From Spirochaetota bacterium (GTDB lineage: Bacteria > Spirochaetota > Spirochaetia > Treponematales > Treponemataceae): a stretch of 64,000 bases of DNA. The notes under the pieces are model-generated. The model did not search any database and was not told the DNA's origin. It saw only the letters and a program-made list of their open reading frames with translations. The stretch is taken from the NCBI GenBank assembly GCA_023438065.1, contig JAEXRH010000002.1, positions 124,001 to 188,000 on the forward strand, read 5' to 3'. Position numbers and translations under genes: made by a program. Of the stretch, positions 32,385 to 40,550 are shown piece by piece; positions within the stretch are counted from its first letter, which is position 1, and every line of letters starts with the position of its first letter.

Positions 32385-33989
32385 TCACTGCTTTTTGTAC
32401 GGCTCTATGACGATCATGCCGCGCGACTTGTCGAGGCGGAATATGACGGATTTGTGGACCTTGGTGACGGTGTAGGGGACGTGGCATATCTCGAGGTCGG
32501 TGCCCGGATAGATGCTTCCGTGAACCTCGATGAACGCGCCGTCGTTCCGGTCGATCTTGGGAAGGAAGGTCGGGATGCGCGCGTTGATCTCGTCGCGCCG
32601 GGCGCGAAGGGTCTCGATGTGCTTCGCGATGTCCTCGAGCGGCTCTTCCCGGTACATCTCCTCGGCGCGCTGAAGCTTGATCGCGATGACCTTGAGCTGC
32701 TCGTTCGCGATGTCGAGCTCCTGCTGGACGGTGAAGTCCGTGCCGCACCTGACCCTCGTTCTCGCGCCGCGCGGGCTTCCGATGTCGAGGGCCTGCACCC
32801 CGCCGATGACGATGCACTCGCAACCGACGAGTTTTCCCGTCTCGCCCATCTTGATCGTGCCCATCGAGTACACCGTCGACTGGACGATGCTCCCGGTGAC
32901 GATGATGTCCCCGCGGACGGCGACGCGGCAGTTCTGGATGAACTTCGCCTGGAGATTCCCCCCGACGCGGACCGCGCCGTTCGAGCGCCCCTCGATGCCG
33001 CCGTGAACGATCATGTCCTTCTTGCACACGATCTCGGTGACGTCGACTACCTCGCTCGACACGAACGAGCCCGAGGCGTAGATCTTGAACCCGTCGGCGA
33101 TCTTGCCCGAGAGGATCACGTCTCCGGGGAAGGTGATGTTCCCGGTCGTGAAGTCCACGCCCTTCTTGAGCACGAGCACGTCCTCGACGGTCACCGTGCC
33201 CTCCGAATCGATCGAAAGCCGGCCGCTTTTCCCCGCGAAAAGGCCCTTCTCGTGCTCGATGACGTTCTTTCCCGCGGAAAAGACCTGCATCCGCTGGACG
33301 TGGCAGGGGATTTCCTTGCCGTATATGTCGGTGCCCGGCTTCCCGTCGACCTTGAGAATGCGCCGGGCAATAGGTTCCTTGAACTGGACGATGGAGAACG
33401 CGCTGATGGAGTGCCAGTCGATTCGCGCGGCGTTCGGGTCTATTTCGGGTTTTCGGTCGAGAAAGTCCTTGCGGATGACGAAATGTTCCGGGATCTCGGG
33501 CAACGCCCGCGTCGCCTGCGCGATGAGCACGTCGCGTACGGCCGTTCTGGTGGAGTTCGTCTTGAGGATGGCGTCCTGGATCGCCTCGTGCTGGACGCCA
33601 TACACGATCCCCGCCGCGTCGAGACGTTCGGCCATGACGGGATAGGTGAGGAAGTCGCCCATCGGGGCCGAAGGATGGAAGGTCGCGATCGCGGACATCC
33701 CGTCCGGCGCGAGGGTAACCTCGGCGAATCCGGACTTTTGGTCGTTTTGCCTGATGAAGAGGGTGAGGTTGTCTTGATTCTGGTTCCCGCCGTCGTTCGG
33801 CCCGCCCTTCGCCGCGGCGGAATCCGTTCCCGTTTCCGCCTGGTCGTTCGGCTTGGTATCGATTCCGGCGTCGTCTCCGGCGGCGATCGAGGCTTCGGTT
33901 TCCCTGCGCGGATCTGCGTTGTTCGGCGTGTTCTTCTTGGCCACAGGACCTCTCCCCATTGAATGATCGGCGGTTTCTTCGCTTGACAT
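32385..33989 (-). CDS. FapA-family (DUF342) beta-helix protein
   Basis: A 534-residue protein: a disordered polar N-terminus (1-70), a DUF342 N-domain, then the FapA beta-helix (residues 200-420) with periodic strands such as VFSAGKNVIEHEKGLFAGK, VTVEDVLVLKKGVDFTTGNI and IVCKKDMIVHGGIEGRSNG, then a coiled coil (about 430-470). DUF342 proteins form polymer-like shells tied to the cell envelope or morphogenesis. Starts at Met11 or Val16 are possible; Val16 has a good GGAGAGG site. A TATAAT promoter with a perfect ARG box in its spacer lies upstream. Confidence 0.88.
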   Translation of the reverse strand: MSSEETADHSMGRGPVAKKNTPNNADPRRETEASIAAGDDAGIDTKPNDQAETGTDSAAAKGGPNDGGNQNQDNLTLFIRQNDQKSGFAEVTLAPDGMSAIATFHPSAPMGDFLTYPVMAERLDAAGIVYGVQHEAIQDAILKTNSTRTAVRDVLIAQATRALPEIPEHFVIRKDFLDRKPEIDPNAARIDWHSISAFSIVQFKEPIARRILKVDGKPGTDIYGKEIPCHVQRMQVFSAGKNVIEHEKGLFAGKSGRLSIDSEGTVTVEDVLVLKKGVDFTTGNITFPGDVILSGKIADGFKIYASGSFVSSEVVDVTEIVCKKDMIVHGGIEGRSNGAVRVGGNLQAKFIQNCRVAVRGDIIVTGSIVQSTVYSMGTIKMGETGKLVGCECIVIGGVQALDIGSPRGARTRVRCGTDFTVQQELDIANEQLKVIAIKLQRAEEMYREEPLEDIAKHIETLRARRDEINARIPTFLPKIDRNDGAFIEVHGSIYPGTDLEICHVPYTVTKVHKSVIFRLDKSRGMIVIEPYKKQ

Positions 33990-34011
33990 TACCGCTATCT
34001 TTATTCATTAT
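33983..34011 (+). promoter_or_regulatory. argR promoter
   Basis: TTGACA (33983-33988) and CATTAT (34006-34011), spacing 17. Transcription would begin near 34018, inside the ARG box. Confidence 0.6.
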
Positions 34012-34036
34012 AAGTGAATAATTATTCACCGTACAA
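34007..34036 (-). promoter_or_regulatory. DUF342 gene promoter
   Basis: Minus strand TTGTAC (34036-34031) and consensus TATAAT (34012-34007), spacing 18, with the ARG box filling the spacer. Confidence 0.7.
34014..34029. promoter_or_regulatory. ARG box (ArgR operator)
   Basis: GTGAATAATTATTCAC is a perfect palindrome and contains TGAATAATTATTCA, matching the ArgR consensus TGAATWWWWATTCA. A weaker right half (TTTATTCA, 34000-34007) lies just upstream, as expected for paired boxes. Confidence 0.85.
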
Positions 34037-34049
34037 TGGCAGGAATTTA

Positions 34050-34523
34050 GTGAAAGAACGACTGACGCGTCTCAAGACAATCCGCCGCCTCATCAAAACC
34101 TACCGGATTGAATCCCAGGAGGCCCTGCTCGGCTACCTCTCCCGCGAGGGTTTCGCCGTTACCCAGGCGACCCTTTCCCGCGATCTCAAGCTCCTCAAGG
34201 TCGGAAAGCTCTCGGACGGCCATAACGGTTACGTATATACCCTTCCGGGCGACGAGGAGCGGCAGGAATCCGAGCAAACCGTCGTCCAGGACTTCCTCCG
34301 CGGCTACGTCTCCATCGATTTTTCCGGCAACATGGTCGTCATCAAGACCTATTCGGGCCATTCCGACGTGGTCGCCGCCGCGGTAGACAGCATGAGCCTC
34401 GACGAGGTGCTCGGATGCATCGCGGGCCGCGATAACTGCGTCTTCGTGTGCCTCAGGGAAGGCGTGTCGGGCGACGACTTCCTCGAAACCCTCAAGCTGA
34501 AAATACCCGAACTGGACGAGTGA
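34050..34523 (+). CDS. argR: arginine repressor ArgR
   Basis: A 157-residue ArgR: N-terminal winged helix (TLSRDLKLLKVGK after VTQA) and C-terminal hexamerisation/arginine domain (residues 80-157) with GHSDVVAAAVD and the EVLGCIAGRDNCVFV segment, whose GRDN Asp contacts arginine in ArgR of other species. The GTG at 34050 is chosen because AGGA lies five bases upstream; a GTG at 34014 lies inside the ARG box and before the transcript start. It is autoregulated through that box and divergent from the DUF342 gene. No arginine-metabolism gene is in this window. Confidence 0.93.
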   Translation: MKERLTRLKTIRRLIKTYRIESQEALLGYLSREGFAVTQATLSRDLKLLKVGKLSDGHNGYVYTLPGDEERQESEQTVVQDFLRGYVSIDFSGNMVVIKTYSGHSDVVAAAVDSMSLDEVLGCIAGRDNCVFVCLREGVSGDDFLETLKLKIPELDE

Positions 34524-34650
34524 CCCGCCGAACGCGAGCCTTCGATGGTTTCGCGCCGATCGCGTCTTGCGTTCGCGAGCGTCGTTACCGCAAACATCCC
34601 GATCCATCGCCGATTGCTTTCGCGATGAAATTCACCTATAGGAGACCGAC

Positions 34651-36222
34651 ATGATCAACTGGAACAACCTTGATACCCTCAACGCGTACAAGAAGATGCT
34701 GACCCTCAAGGGGCAGGTAAGGCTTTCCGAGGTTCTTTCCGCCGACCGCGTGAAGAAGTACGAGGCCCCGATGGCAGCGGGCCTTTCGTATAATTATGCG
34801 GCGAAACAGGTAAACGACCCCATCCTCACCGTCCTCCAGGAGCTCTCGGACGAGCAGCAGCTCGTCGGGAAATACAAGGCCCTCCTCGACGGCGAGACGA
34901 TCAACACCGGCGAGAACCGTAAGGTTCTCCACCAGCTCGCGCGCGGGCAGCTCGGAAAGGACGTCGTCTTCGAGGGAAAGAACTTGCGCAAGTTCTACGA
35001 GGAGCAAACCGCCAAGATCGCGGCTTTCGCGAAGAAGGTGCATGCGGGCGAGATCACCGGCTCGAAGGGCGACGCCTTCACGACCGCCGTCCAGATCGGC
35101 ATCGGCGGCTCCGACCTCGGGCCGCGCGCCCTCTACCTCGCCCTCGACAACTGGGCGGTCAAGAACGGCAAGAAGAAAATGAACGCCGCGTTCATCTCGA
35201 ACGTCGACCCCGACGACGGGGCCGCGGTCGTCGCCTCGTGCGACCTCGCGAAGACCCTTTTCATCCTCGTCTCCAAGAGCGGCACCACCCAGGAAACCCT
35301 CTCGAACGAGCTTTTCGTCAAGGACTTCCTCAAGAAGGCCGGCCTCGATCCCGCGAAGCACATGATCGCCGTCACGAGCGAGACGAGTCCTCTCGCGAAC
35401 AATCCCGGCTACCTCGCCTCGTTCTACATGGACGACTTCATCGGCGGCCGCTATTCCTCTTCCTCCGCCGTCGGCGGCGCGATCCTCTCGCTCGCCTTCG
35501 GGCCCGAGGTATTCGCCGACTTCCTTAAGGGCGCCCACGCGGCCGACAAGTCCGCCCTCGAGGCCGACATCCGTAAGAACCCCGCGCTCCTCGACGCCCT
35601 CATCGGCGTGTACGAGCGGAACGCGCAAGGGTATCCGTCGACCGCGATCCTTCCCTACAGCCAGGCCCTCTCCCGCTTCCCGGCCCACCTCCAGCAGACC
35701 GACATGGAGTCGAACGGCAAGCAGGTGAACCGCGCGGGAGATCCAGTCGACTACGTAACCGGCCCCGTCCTCTTCGGCGAGCCCGGCACGAACGGCCAGC
35801 ACTCCTTCTTCCAGCTCCTCCATCAGGGCACCGACGTCATCCCGCTCCAGTTCATCGGCTTCGTCGAAAGCCAGGCGGAAGCGGACATCGTCGTCGACGG
35901 TTCGACGAGCCAGAAGAAGCTCTGCGCGAACCTTTCGGCCCAGATCGTCGCCTTCGCGAAGGGAAAGAGCGACGCGAACCCGAACAAGAACTTCCCCGGC
36001 GAGCGCCCCTCGAGCCTCATCCACGGCAAGAAGCTCACCCCCGAGGCCCTCGGCGCCCTCCTCGCGCACTACGAGAACAAGATCATGTTCCAGGGCTTCG
36101 CGTGGAACCTCAACAGCTTCGATCAGGAAGGCGTCCAGCTCGGCAAGGTCCTCACCAAGAAGGTCCTTTCGGGCGACATGGACGACACCCTCAAGGCTTA
36201 CGCGGGAATTTTCGGGATCTGA
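34651..36222 (+). CDS. pgi: glucose-6-phosphate isomerase
   Basis: A 523-residue glycolytic isomerase. Characteristic segments are QIGIGGSDLGPRALYLAL, FILVSKSGTTQETLSNE (phosphate-binding SIS motif), the Glu-bearing TDMESNGKQ, GTNGQHSFFQLLHQGTD and the final QEGVQLGKVL with the catalytic Lys position. GGAG precedes the ATG. A TTGCTT/17/TATAGG element ends just before the ribosome site, so it may have its own promoter, separate from argR. A terminator follows. Confidence 0.95.
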   Translation: MINWNNLDTLNAYKKMLTLKGQVRLSEVLSADRVKKYEAPMAAGLSYNYAAKQVNDPILTVLQELSDEQQLVGKYKALLDGETINTGENRKVLHQLARGQLGKDVVFEGKNLRKFYEEQTAKIAAFAKKVHAGEITGSKGDAFTTAVQIGIGGSDLGPRALYLALDNWAVKNGKKKMNAAFISNVDPDDGAAVVASCDLAKTLFILVSKSGTTQETLSNELFVKDFLKKAGLDPAKHMIAVTSETSPLANNPGYLASFYMDDFIGGRYSSSSAVGGAILSLAFGPEVFADFLKGAHAADKSALEADIRKNPALLDALIGVYERNAQGYPSTAILPYSQALSRFPAHLQQTDMESNGKQVNRAGDPVDYVTGPVLFGEPGTNGQHSFFQLLHQGTDVIPLQFIGFVESQAEADIVVDGSTSQKKLCANLSAQIVAFAKGKSDANPNKNFPGERPSSLIHGKKLTPEALGALLAHYENKIMFQGFAWNLNSFDQEGVQLGKVLTKKVLSGDMDDTLKAYAGIFGI

Positions 36223-36250
36223 CGCCGCGATTCCGCGGTCGACCGGTCGA

Positions 36251-36284
36251 AAGGGGTGCCCTGCTTGGGGCGCCCCTTTTTTTT
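36251..36284 (+). terminator. pgi terminator
   Basis: An 11-pair stem AAGGGGTGCCC / GGGCGCCCCTT (one G-T wobble) and a T run of at least eight. Confidence 0.95.
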
Positions 36285-36391
36285 ATCGTTTTGGCTTTTC
36301 TCCTCTCGATATCGCCATGCGGCAGAGGCACCGTTTCGCTCCCGTCCCGCCCTTTCGCGGTTCAACGCCCGCTTGAGCCCTCGCTCCGGAT

Positions 36392-36419
36392 TTGACAGAT
36401 GCATGGCGAGACCTATACT
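36392..36419 (+). promoter_or_regulatory. promoter of the binding protein-chemoreceptor operon
   Basis: Consensus TTGACA (36392-36397) and TATACT (36414-36419), spacing 16, about 60 bases before the first gene. The 262-base gap around it holds nothing else visible. Confidence 0.85.
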
Positions 36420-36485
36420 GAAAATAAGCGGGCAACGCGTTTCTCGCGAATTGCGTTCCGATACTGAAAGATCCAGGAGGCGTCT

Positions 36486-37214
36486 ATGAAGAAACGAATT
36501 ATGGCGTTTGCCTTATCGTTCCTGACCATGACGGCTGGGCTGTCGGCTCAGGATTATAAGGTCGTGGTACCGCAAATCGCTCCTTCCGCGATAGAGGTTT
36601 ACACGAAGTCCATCGAGGCAATCGCGGAAAGCCAGGGCAAAACGGTGTCCATCCAGGTTGTGCCGTTCGCGCGAGCCGTGTACATGATCGAGACGAAGCA
36701 AGTCGACATTCAAGCGGTCATTACCCAGATACCCGACAAGACGAAATGGGCGGGCCTGAAGTACGACTACTCTACCGCTTCGCTCGTCGATGTCGTTTTC
36801 GTGCTGTATACGAACAAGTCGAAACCGGTCACGGCGGCCGAACTGAAGGCCGGCAACCCGAAGAAACTCAAGATCGAGACGGACACGGCGCACGTCCTTC
36901 ATTTCCCGTTCACCTCGCCCTCGACGAATATCGAGGCCAGCCTGCAGAAGGTTGATGCGGGAACGATCGACGGCTACATCTTTGCTCAGGGCACGACCGA
37001 CGCCGCCGTCAAGCGTCTTGGGCTCAAGAATATTCGGAGGGAGCACTTTGATACCCTCAGTAGCGTGTTTCTCCTGCAAAAAGGCGGAAGGGGAGGCGAT
37101 ATTGACGCGATGCTGAGCGCCGGGCTTGCCGCGATAAAGGCGAACGGAAAATACCAGGCAATCGTCGGGCCCTACGCCGCGACCGCGTCGAATTACAGCG
37201 ATTGGCAGCCGTAA
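36486..37214 (+). CDS. periplasmic solute-binding protein (SBP family 3-like)
   Basis: A 242-residue periplasmic protein with a signal-peptidase I signal (MKKRIMAFALSFLTMTAGLSAQ). The mature part resembles family-3 binding proteins: YKVVVPQIAPSAIEVYTKSI at the start, then AVYMIETKQVDIQAVI and VDAGTIDGYIF. No ABC permease or ATPase gene is nearby; instead a chemoreceptor gene starts 21 bases later. It therefore probably presents a ligand to that receptor instead of to a transporter. AGGAGG precedes the ATG. The ligand is unknown. Confidence 0.8.
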   Translation: MKKRIMAFALSFLTMTAGLSAQDYKVVVPQIAPSAIEVYTKSIEAIAESQGKTVSIQVVPFARAVYMIETKQVDIQAVITQIPDKTKWAGLKYDYSTASLVDVVFVLYTNKSKPVTAAELKAGNPKKLKIETDTAHVLHFPFTSPSTNIEASLQKVDAGTIDGYIFAQGTTDAAVKRLGLKNIRREHFDTLSSVFLLQKGGRGGDIDAMLSAGLAAIKANGKYQAIVGPYAATASNYSDWQP

Positions 37215-37235
37215 CGGTTCGCGAGGGAGCGATAT

Positions 37236-38600
37236 ATGAAACTCCGTGGAAAACTGCTCACGCCCATTCTTCTCGTGTTCTTTACGGGTTTTTGCGCGTT
37301 GATTCTGCTGGTTTCCGTCAGTCAGTCACGGAAAAAGGCCACTGAGCTCGAGGCGTACGCGCAGAACCTGACCTCGCTGGCCGCGACGGTCAACGGAGCG
37401 TACCTTTGGAACCTGGATACGGCCGGCTTGACGCAGAGTCTTGAATCCTTCAGGAAACTCAGGGAGGTCGTCTCTATCGATATCCTCGACGCGCAGGGAA
37501 ATTCGGTCGTCAAGCGGGAAGCCGAGGCGAAGCCGGAGAAGCTCCTGACGCTGAACGCCGAAATCCTCCATGAAGGTACCATGATAGGCACGGCGGTGCT
37601 GTCGTTCACGGATTCGTTCGCGCGCGAAGAGATAGCCGCGATAATACGCATGCTCCTGGCGCTCGGTTTGGGCCTTTTCGCGATCATCGCCGCCTTGCTC
37701 ACGGGGATACTTACCTCGCTCGTCAAGGTGTTCGGTCGCCTCGTGGGTCTCATCGGGCGGATCGAAAAGGGCGACATGACCGTAAAGACGGATTCCGATC
37801 TCGTGAAACGAAACGACGAGATCGGCGACATGTGCCGATCGCTCGAGACGATGCGCGGCGGCATCGGCCAAACGCTGCGCGCGATACAGGATACCGCCCT
37901 TAACGTGAGCGCGCGTTCCGTGCAGTTCAACGAGACGTCACAGTCCCTGTCGGACGGGGCGAACGAGCAGGCCGCGAGCGCGGAAGAAGTGTCCTCCTCG
38001 ATGGAGGAAATATCGGCTACCACCAAGCAGAATACCGAGAACTCCCTCGCGACGGAACGAATGTCCCGCAAGTCGGCGCAGGACGCGAAGGAAGGCGGAC
38101 AGGCCGTCGCGGCGACGGTCAGCGCGATGAAGAATATCGCGTCCAGTATCGGTATCATCGAGGAAATCGCCCGTCAGACGAATCTTCTCGCGCTCAACGC
38201 GGCGATAGAGGCCGCGCGGGCGGGCGATGTCGGCAAGGGGTTCGCGGTCGTCGCGAGCGAGGTGCGAAAACTTGCCGAACGATCGCAAACCGCCGCCGGC
38301 GAGATATCGGTGATGTCGGCGGAATCAATGGCCATCGCCGAACGGGCTGGTGCCTTGCTCGAGACCATCGTGCCGGACATCCTGAAAATGGCCGATCTCA
38401 TTCTCGAAATATCGAGTTCCAGCAGGGAACAAAGCGCCGGAGTCGATCAGGTCACCCAGGCGATCGGCCAGCTCGACACCGTTATCCAGCGAAACGCGTC
38501 GACCTCGGAAGAGCTTGCGGCGTCTTCCGAGGAGCTTTCGGATCTTTCCCGTTCGCTCTCGGACGCGCTGGCGTTTTTCAGGATCGAGGCAAAGGCTTGA
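37236..38600 (+). CDS. methyl-accepting chemotaxis protein
   Basis: A 454-residue chemoreceptor: transmembrane segment (8-28), a small periplasmic sensor (about 29-135), second transmembrane segment (about 136-160), HAMP (162-215) and a signalling domain whose hairpin tip reads IARQTNLLALNAAIEAARAGDVGKGFAVVASEVRKLAERS in two parts: the first up to EAARAG, the second from GFAVVA. The sensor domain is too small for a dCache and suits contact with a binding protein. No C-terminal CheR pentapeptide is present. Operon with the binding protein. Confidence 0.93.
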   Translation: MKLRGKLLTPILLVFFTGFCALILLVSVSQSRKKATELEAYAQNLTSLAATVNGAYLWNLDTAGLTQSLESFRKLREVVSIDILDAQGNSVVKREAEAKPEKLLTLNAEILHEGTMIGTAVLSFTDSFAREEIAAIIRMLLALGLGLFAIIAALLTGILTSLVKVFGRLVGLIGRIEKGDMTVKTDSDLVKRNDEIGDMCRSLETMRGGIGQTLRAIQDTALNVSARSVQFNETSQSLSDGANEQAASAEEVSSSMEEISATTKQNTENSLATERMSRKSAQDAKEGGQAVAATVSAMKNIASSIGIIEEIARQTNLLALNAAIEAARAGDVGKGFAVVASEVRKLAERSQTAAGEISVMSAESMAIAERAGALLETIVPDILKMADLILEISSSSREQSAGVDQVTQAIGQLDTVIQRNASTSEELAASSEELSDLSRSLSDALAFFRIEAKA

Positions 38601-38680
38601 CGGAACCGGTATCGCTCGACCTGAACAATCCGGGCGTGCGCATGGACGGGACATCGTGATCAAACGGTCGGAATCGGCTA

Positions 38681-38716
38681 TGCCGGACAAGGCACACCCG
38701 GTTCCGGTTTTTTTTG
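38681..38716 (+). terminator. probable terminator after the chemoreceptor gene
   Basis: A short stem CCGGA / TCCGG with a long loop, then eight T. Weaker than the other terminators here. Confidence 0.5.
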
Positions 38717-38768
38717 TTTCCGGTAATCATTCGTTCCGTGTTTCCCTCGAAAGGTCTTTCGGTATTTC

Positions 38769-38811
38769 TTGACATGCCTCAATAAATAATGAATAATAAA
38801 TACAGTATTTA
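38769..38811 (+). promoter_or_regulatory. tetR-EFR1 promoter and palindromic operator
   Basis: Consensus TTGACA (38769-38774) and AATAAT (38792-38797), spacing 17. The perfect palindrome TAAATACAGTATTTA (38797-38811; 7-1-7) abuts the -10 over the transcription start, the expected place for TetR autorepression. The surrounding 60 bases are markedly AT-rich. Confidence 0.75.
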
Positions 38812-38837
38812 CTAATAATAAAGGATAAACAGGTGCT

Positions 38838-39446
38838 ATGCCGCAAATTCTGAAAGAGGAAACGCGGAAGGCGATACTCCGTGCCGCGGTTATCGTCTTT
38901 ACGGAAAACGATTTTCGAGATGCCTCAATGCAAGCGGTCGCCCGGCGTGCAGGCCTTTCGCCGGGGAACCTCTATCGGTATTATCCCGACAAGAAGGCTC
39001 TCTATGACGCGGCATTTCCGCCCGAATCGCTCGACGAACTTTCGATCGTGCTCGAAAGGAAAATCGCCGGTTGGCAAGGCTTATCGCTTGCCGTTGAACC
39101 CGATTCCGACGGCGTTCAGGCGCGTTTCAGGAAGGAGCTCATCGAGCTCCTCGCGAGCAAACCCGAACACTGGATCGTGTTACTGCGAAACGGGGCGGGA
39201 GAGGCATTCGCGGATCGCTTGGTCGTCTTCTTCGAGCGGTGGCTCGGTTCGCTACGCGCGGAATCCTGTCTGGACAGCGACCGGCGCAAGACAGTGCGAC
39301 TCATGTACCGAGGTGTCGTCAACCTTATGGCGTCCGCGCTCGGCGAGCATGTCGAGAACGATACGCTACGCGCCGCGCTCGAGGATTGCATGGATTACCA
39401 TATGGCCGGCCTCGCCGCCATCACGGAAAAATGGAGGAAGGAATGA
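38838..39446 (+). CDS. TetR-family regulator
   Basis: A 202-residue TetR-type repressor: N-terminal helix-turn-helix (residues 8-55) with MQAVARRAGLSPGNLYRYYPDKKALYDA, the classic signature, and a helical ligand domain that I cannot place. It has its own promoter with a 15-bp palindrome and overlaps the EFR1 gene by ATGA, so it likely controls that flavodoxin-ferredoxin gene. Confidence 0.92.
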   Translation: MPQILKEETRKAILRAAVIVFTENDFRDASMQAVARRAGLSPGNLYRYYPDKKALYDAAFPPESLDELSIVLERKIAGWQGLSLAVEPDSDGVQARFRKELIELLASKPEHWIVLLRNGAGEAFADRLVVFFERWLGSLRAESCLDSDRRKTVRLMYRGVVNLMASALGEHVENDTLRAALEDCMDYHMAGLAAITEKWRKE

Positions 39447-40231
39447 AAACGACGCTGTATTGGTTTTCCGGCACGGGAAACACGCTTCTGGCCGCGCGGA
39501 TGCTCGAGGGACGGCTCGGAGACTGCGAATTGAGGCCGATCATGGGCGAGCTCGCGAAGGAACGTATCGTACTGACGGGGGATCGCGTCGGCATCCTCTT
39601 TCCGCTCTATTTCCTTTCATTTCCCAAACCGGTCATGGATTTTCTCGCGAAAATGGAGAATCCGTCGGCGCTCCCGCTTTTCGCCGTCGTGACCCGCGGC
39701 ATGGCACCGATGGGCGGGGTTCGCTGGCCCCTCAAAAAGGCCTGCCGACTCGCGGATACGGAGCTGGTCGGCCTATATTACCTCGACCTGCCCAATAATG
39801 ACATAACGCTTTTCAAGCCCGATACCGAGGCAGTGGTCGCCTCCAAGCGGACAAAGCTTCCTTCGGATATCGATCGGGTTGCGGTTTCCCTTGAAACCGG
39901 CCGAAAGACCTTCGATGCTGAACCGCTCGGATGGGTCCGCCCGTTCAGGCACAAACCCGCGTATCTCGACCGGCTCGCGGGTTTCGGCGGAAATTTCCGG
40001 GTCGATTCGTCATGCCTCGGGTGCGGTATCTGTGCAGGGGTCTGTCCGCTGGCGAATATCCGGCTCGCGGATGGAAAGCCCCGGTGGGGAGGGCGCTGCG
40101 TCCTCTGCGAGGGCTGCCTCAACTGGTGTCCTGCGCGCGCGGTACAGTATGGCGACGTGACGGTCAAGAAGGGCCGGTACACCTGCGCGGGGATTTCCGC
40201 GCGGGAAATTGCGCTGCAGAAGGGGTTGTGA
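39443..40231 (+). CDS. EFR1-family flavodoxin-ferredoxin fusion
   Basis: A 262-residue EFR1-family protein. Residues 1-160 are flavodoxin-like with the FMN phosphate loop YWFSGTGNTL and FPLYFLSFPK. The C-terminal part (about 185-262) carries two 4Fe-4S clusters: CLGCGICAGVCP and CVLCEGCLNWCP, the bacterial ferredoxin pattern. It is a soluble electron carrier or reductase of anaerobes; the physiological partner is unknown. It is coupled by ATGA to the TetR gene. Confidence 0.92.
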   Translation: MKTTLYWFSGTGNTLLAARMLEGRLGDCELRPIMGELAKERIVLTGDRVGILFPLYFLSFPKPVMDFLAKMENPSALPLFAVVTRGMAPMGGVRWPLKKACRLADTELVGLYYLDLPNNDITLFKPDTEAVVASKRTKLPSDIDRVAVSLETGRKTFDAEPLGWVRPFRHKPAYLDRLAGFGGNFRVDSSCLGCGICAGVCPLANIRLADGKPRWGGRCVLCEGCLNWCPARAVQYGDVTVKKGRYTCAGISAREIALQKGL

Positions 40232-40388
40232 ATCTCGGGAGAAGGGGTATCCGGCGGTGCCGGGGTGTTTTGCACGCCTCCTGCGCGCCGGTTAATTATC
40301 GGTTAAATGTAAGCTGTAAGCAACAAATTGACTTTCCTTTCAGGGCTTACGGTCGTATACTGTAGGTATCAACGAAAGGAGGCACCCT

Positions 40389-40550
40389 ATGACAAAGGTA
40401 TATTACGAAAGCGAGTCCGCCCAGGGCTATAACCGGAACGAAACGGCGAGGGACGTAAATCCCTCGGTAACCTTCTGCACCAAGGCCTTTAACCCGGAAT
40501 CGGCGCGCCTCGACGATCCTGACGACGCCTGCGAGGTATCAGGTGGCTGA
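40389..40550 (+). CDS. 53-residue protein upstream of pirin
   Basis: A short gene with an excellent ribosome site (AAAGGAGG, spacing 6) encoding MTKVYYESESAQGYNRNET... to EVSGG. It is hydrophilic, with two Cys residues (30 and 48), no transmembrane helix and no family I recognise. It ends inside the pirin start region, overlapping the GTG start at 40543 by eight bases, so translation is coupled. Upstream, a TATACT hexamer (40356-40361) gives a likely promoter. Its site quality and position argue for a real gene. Confidence 0.6.
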   Translation: MTKVYYESESAQGYNRNETARDVNPSVTFCTKAFNPESARLDDPDDACEVSGG

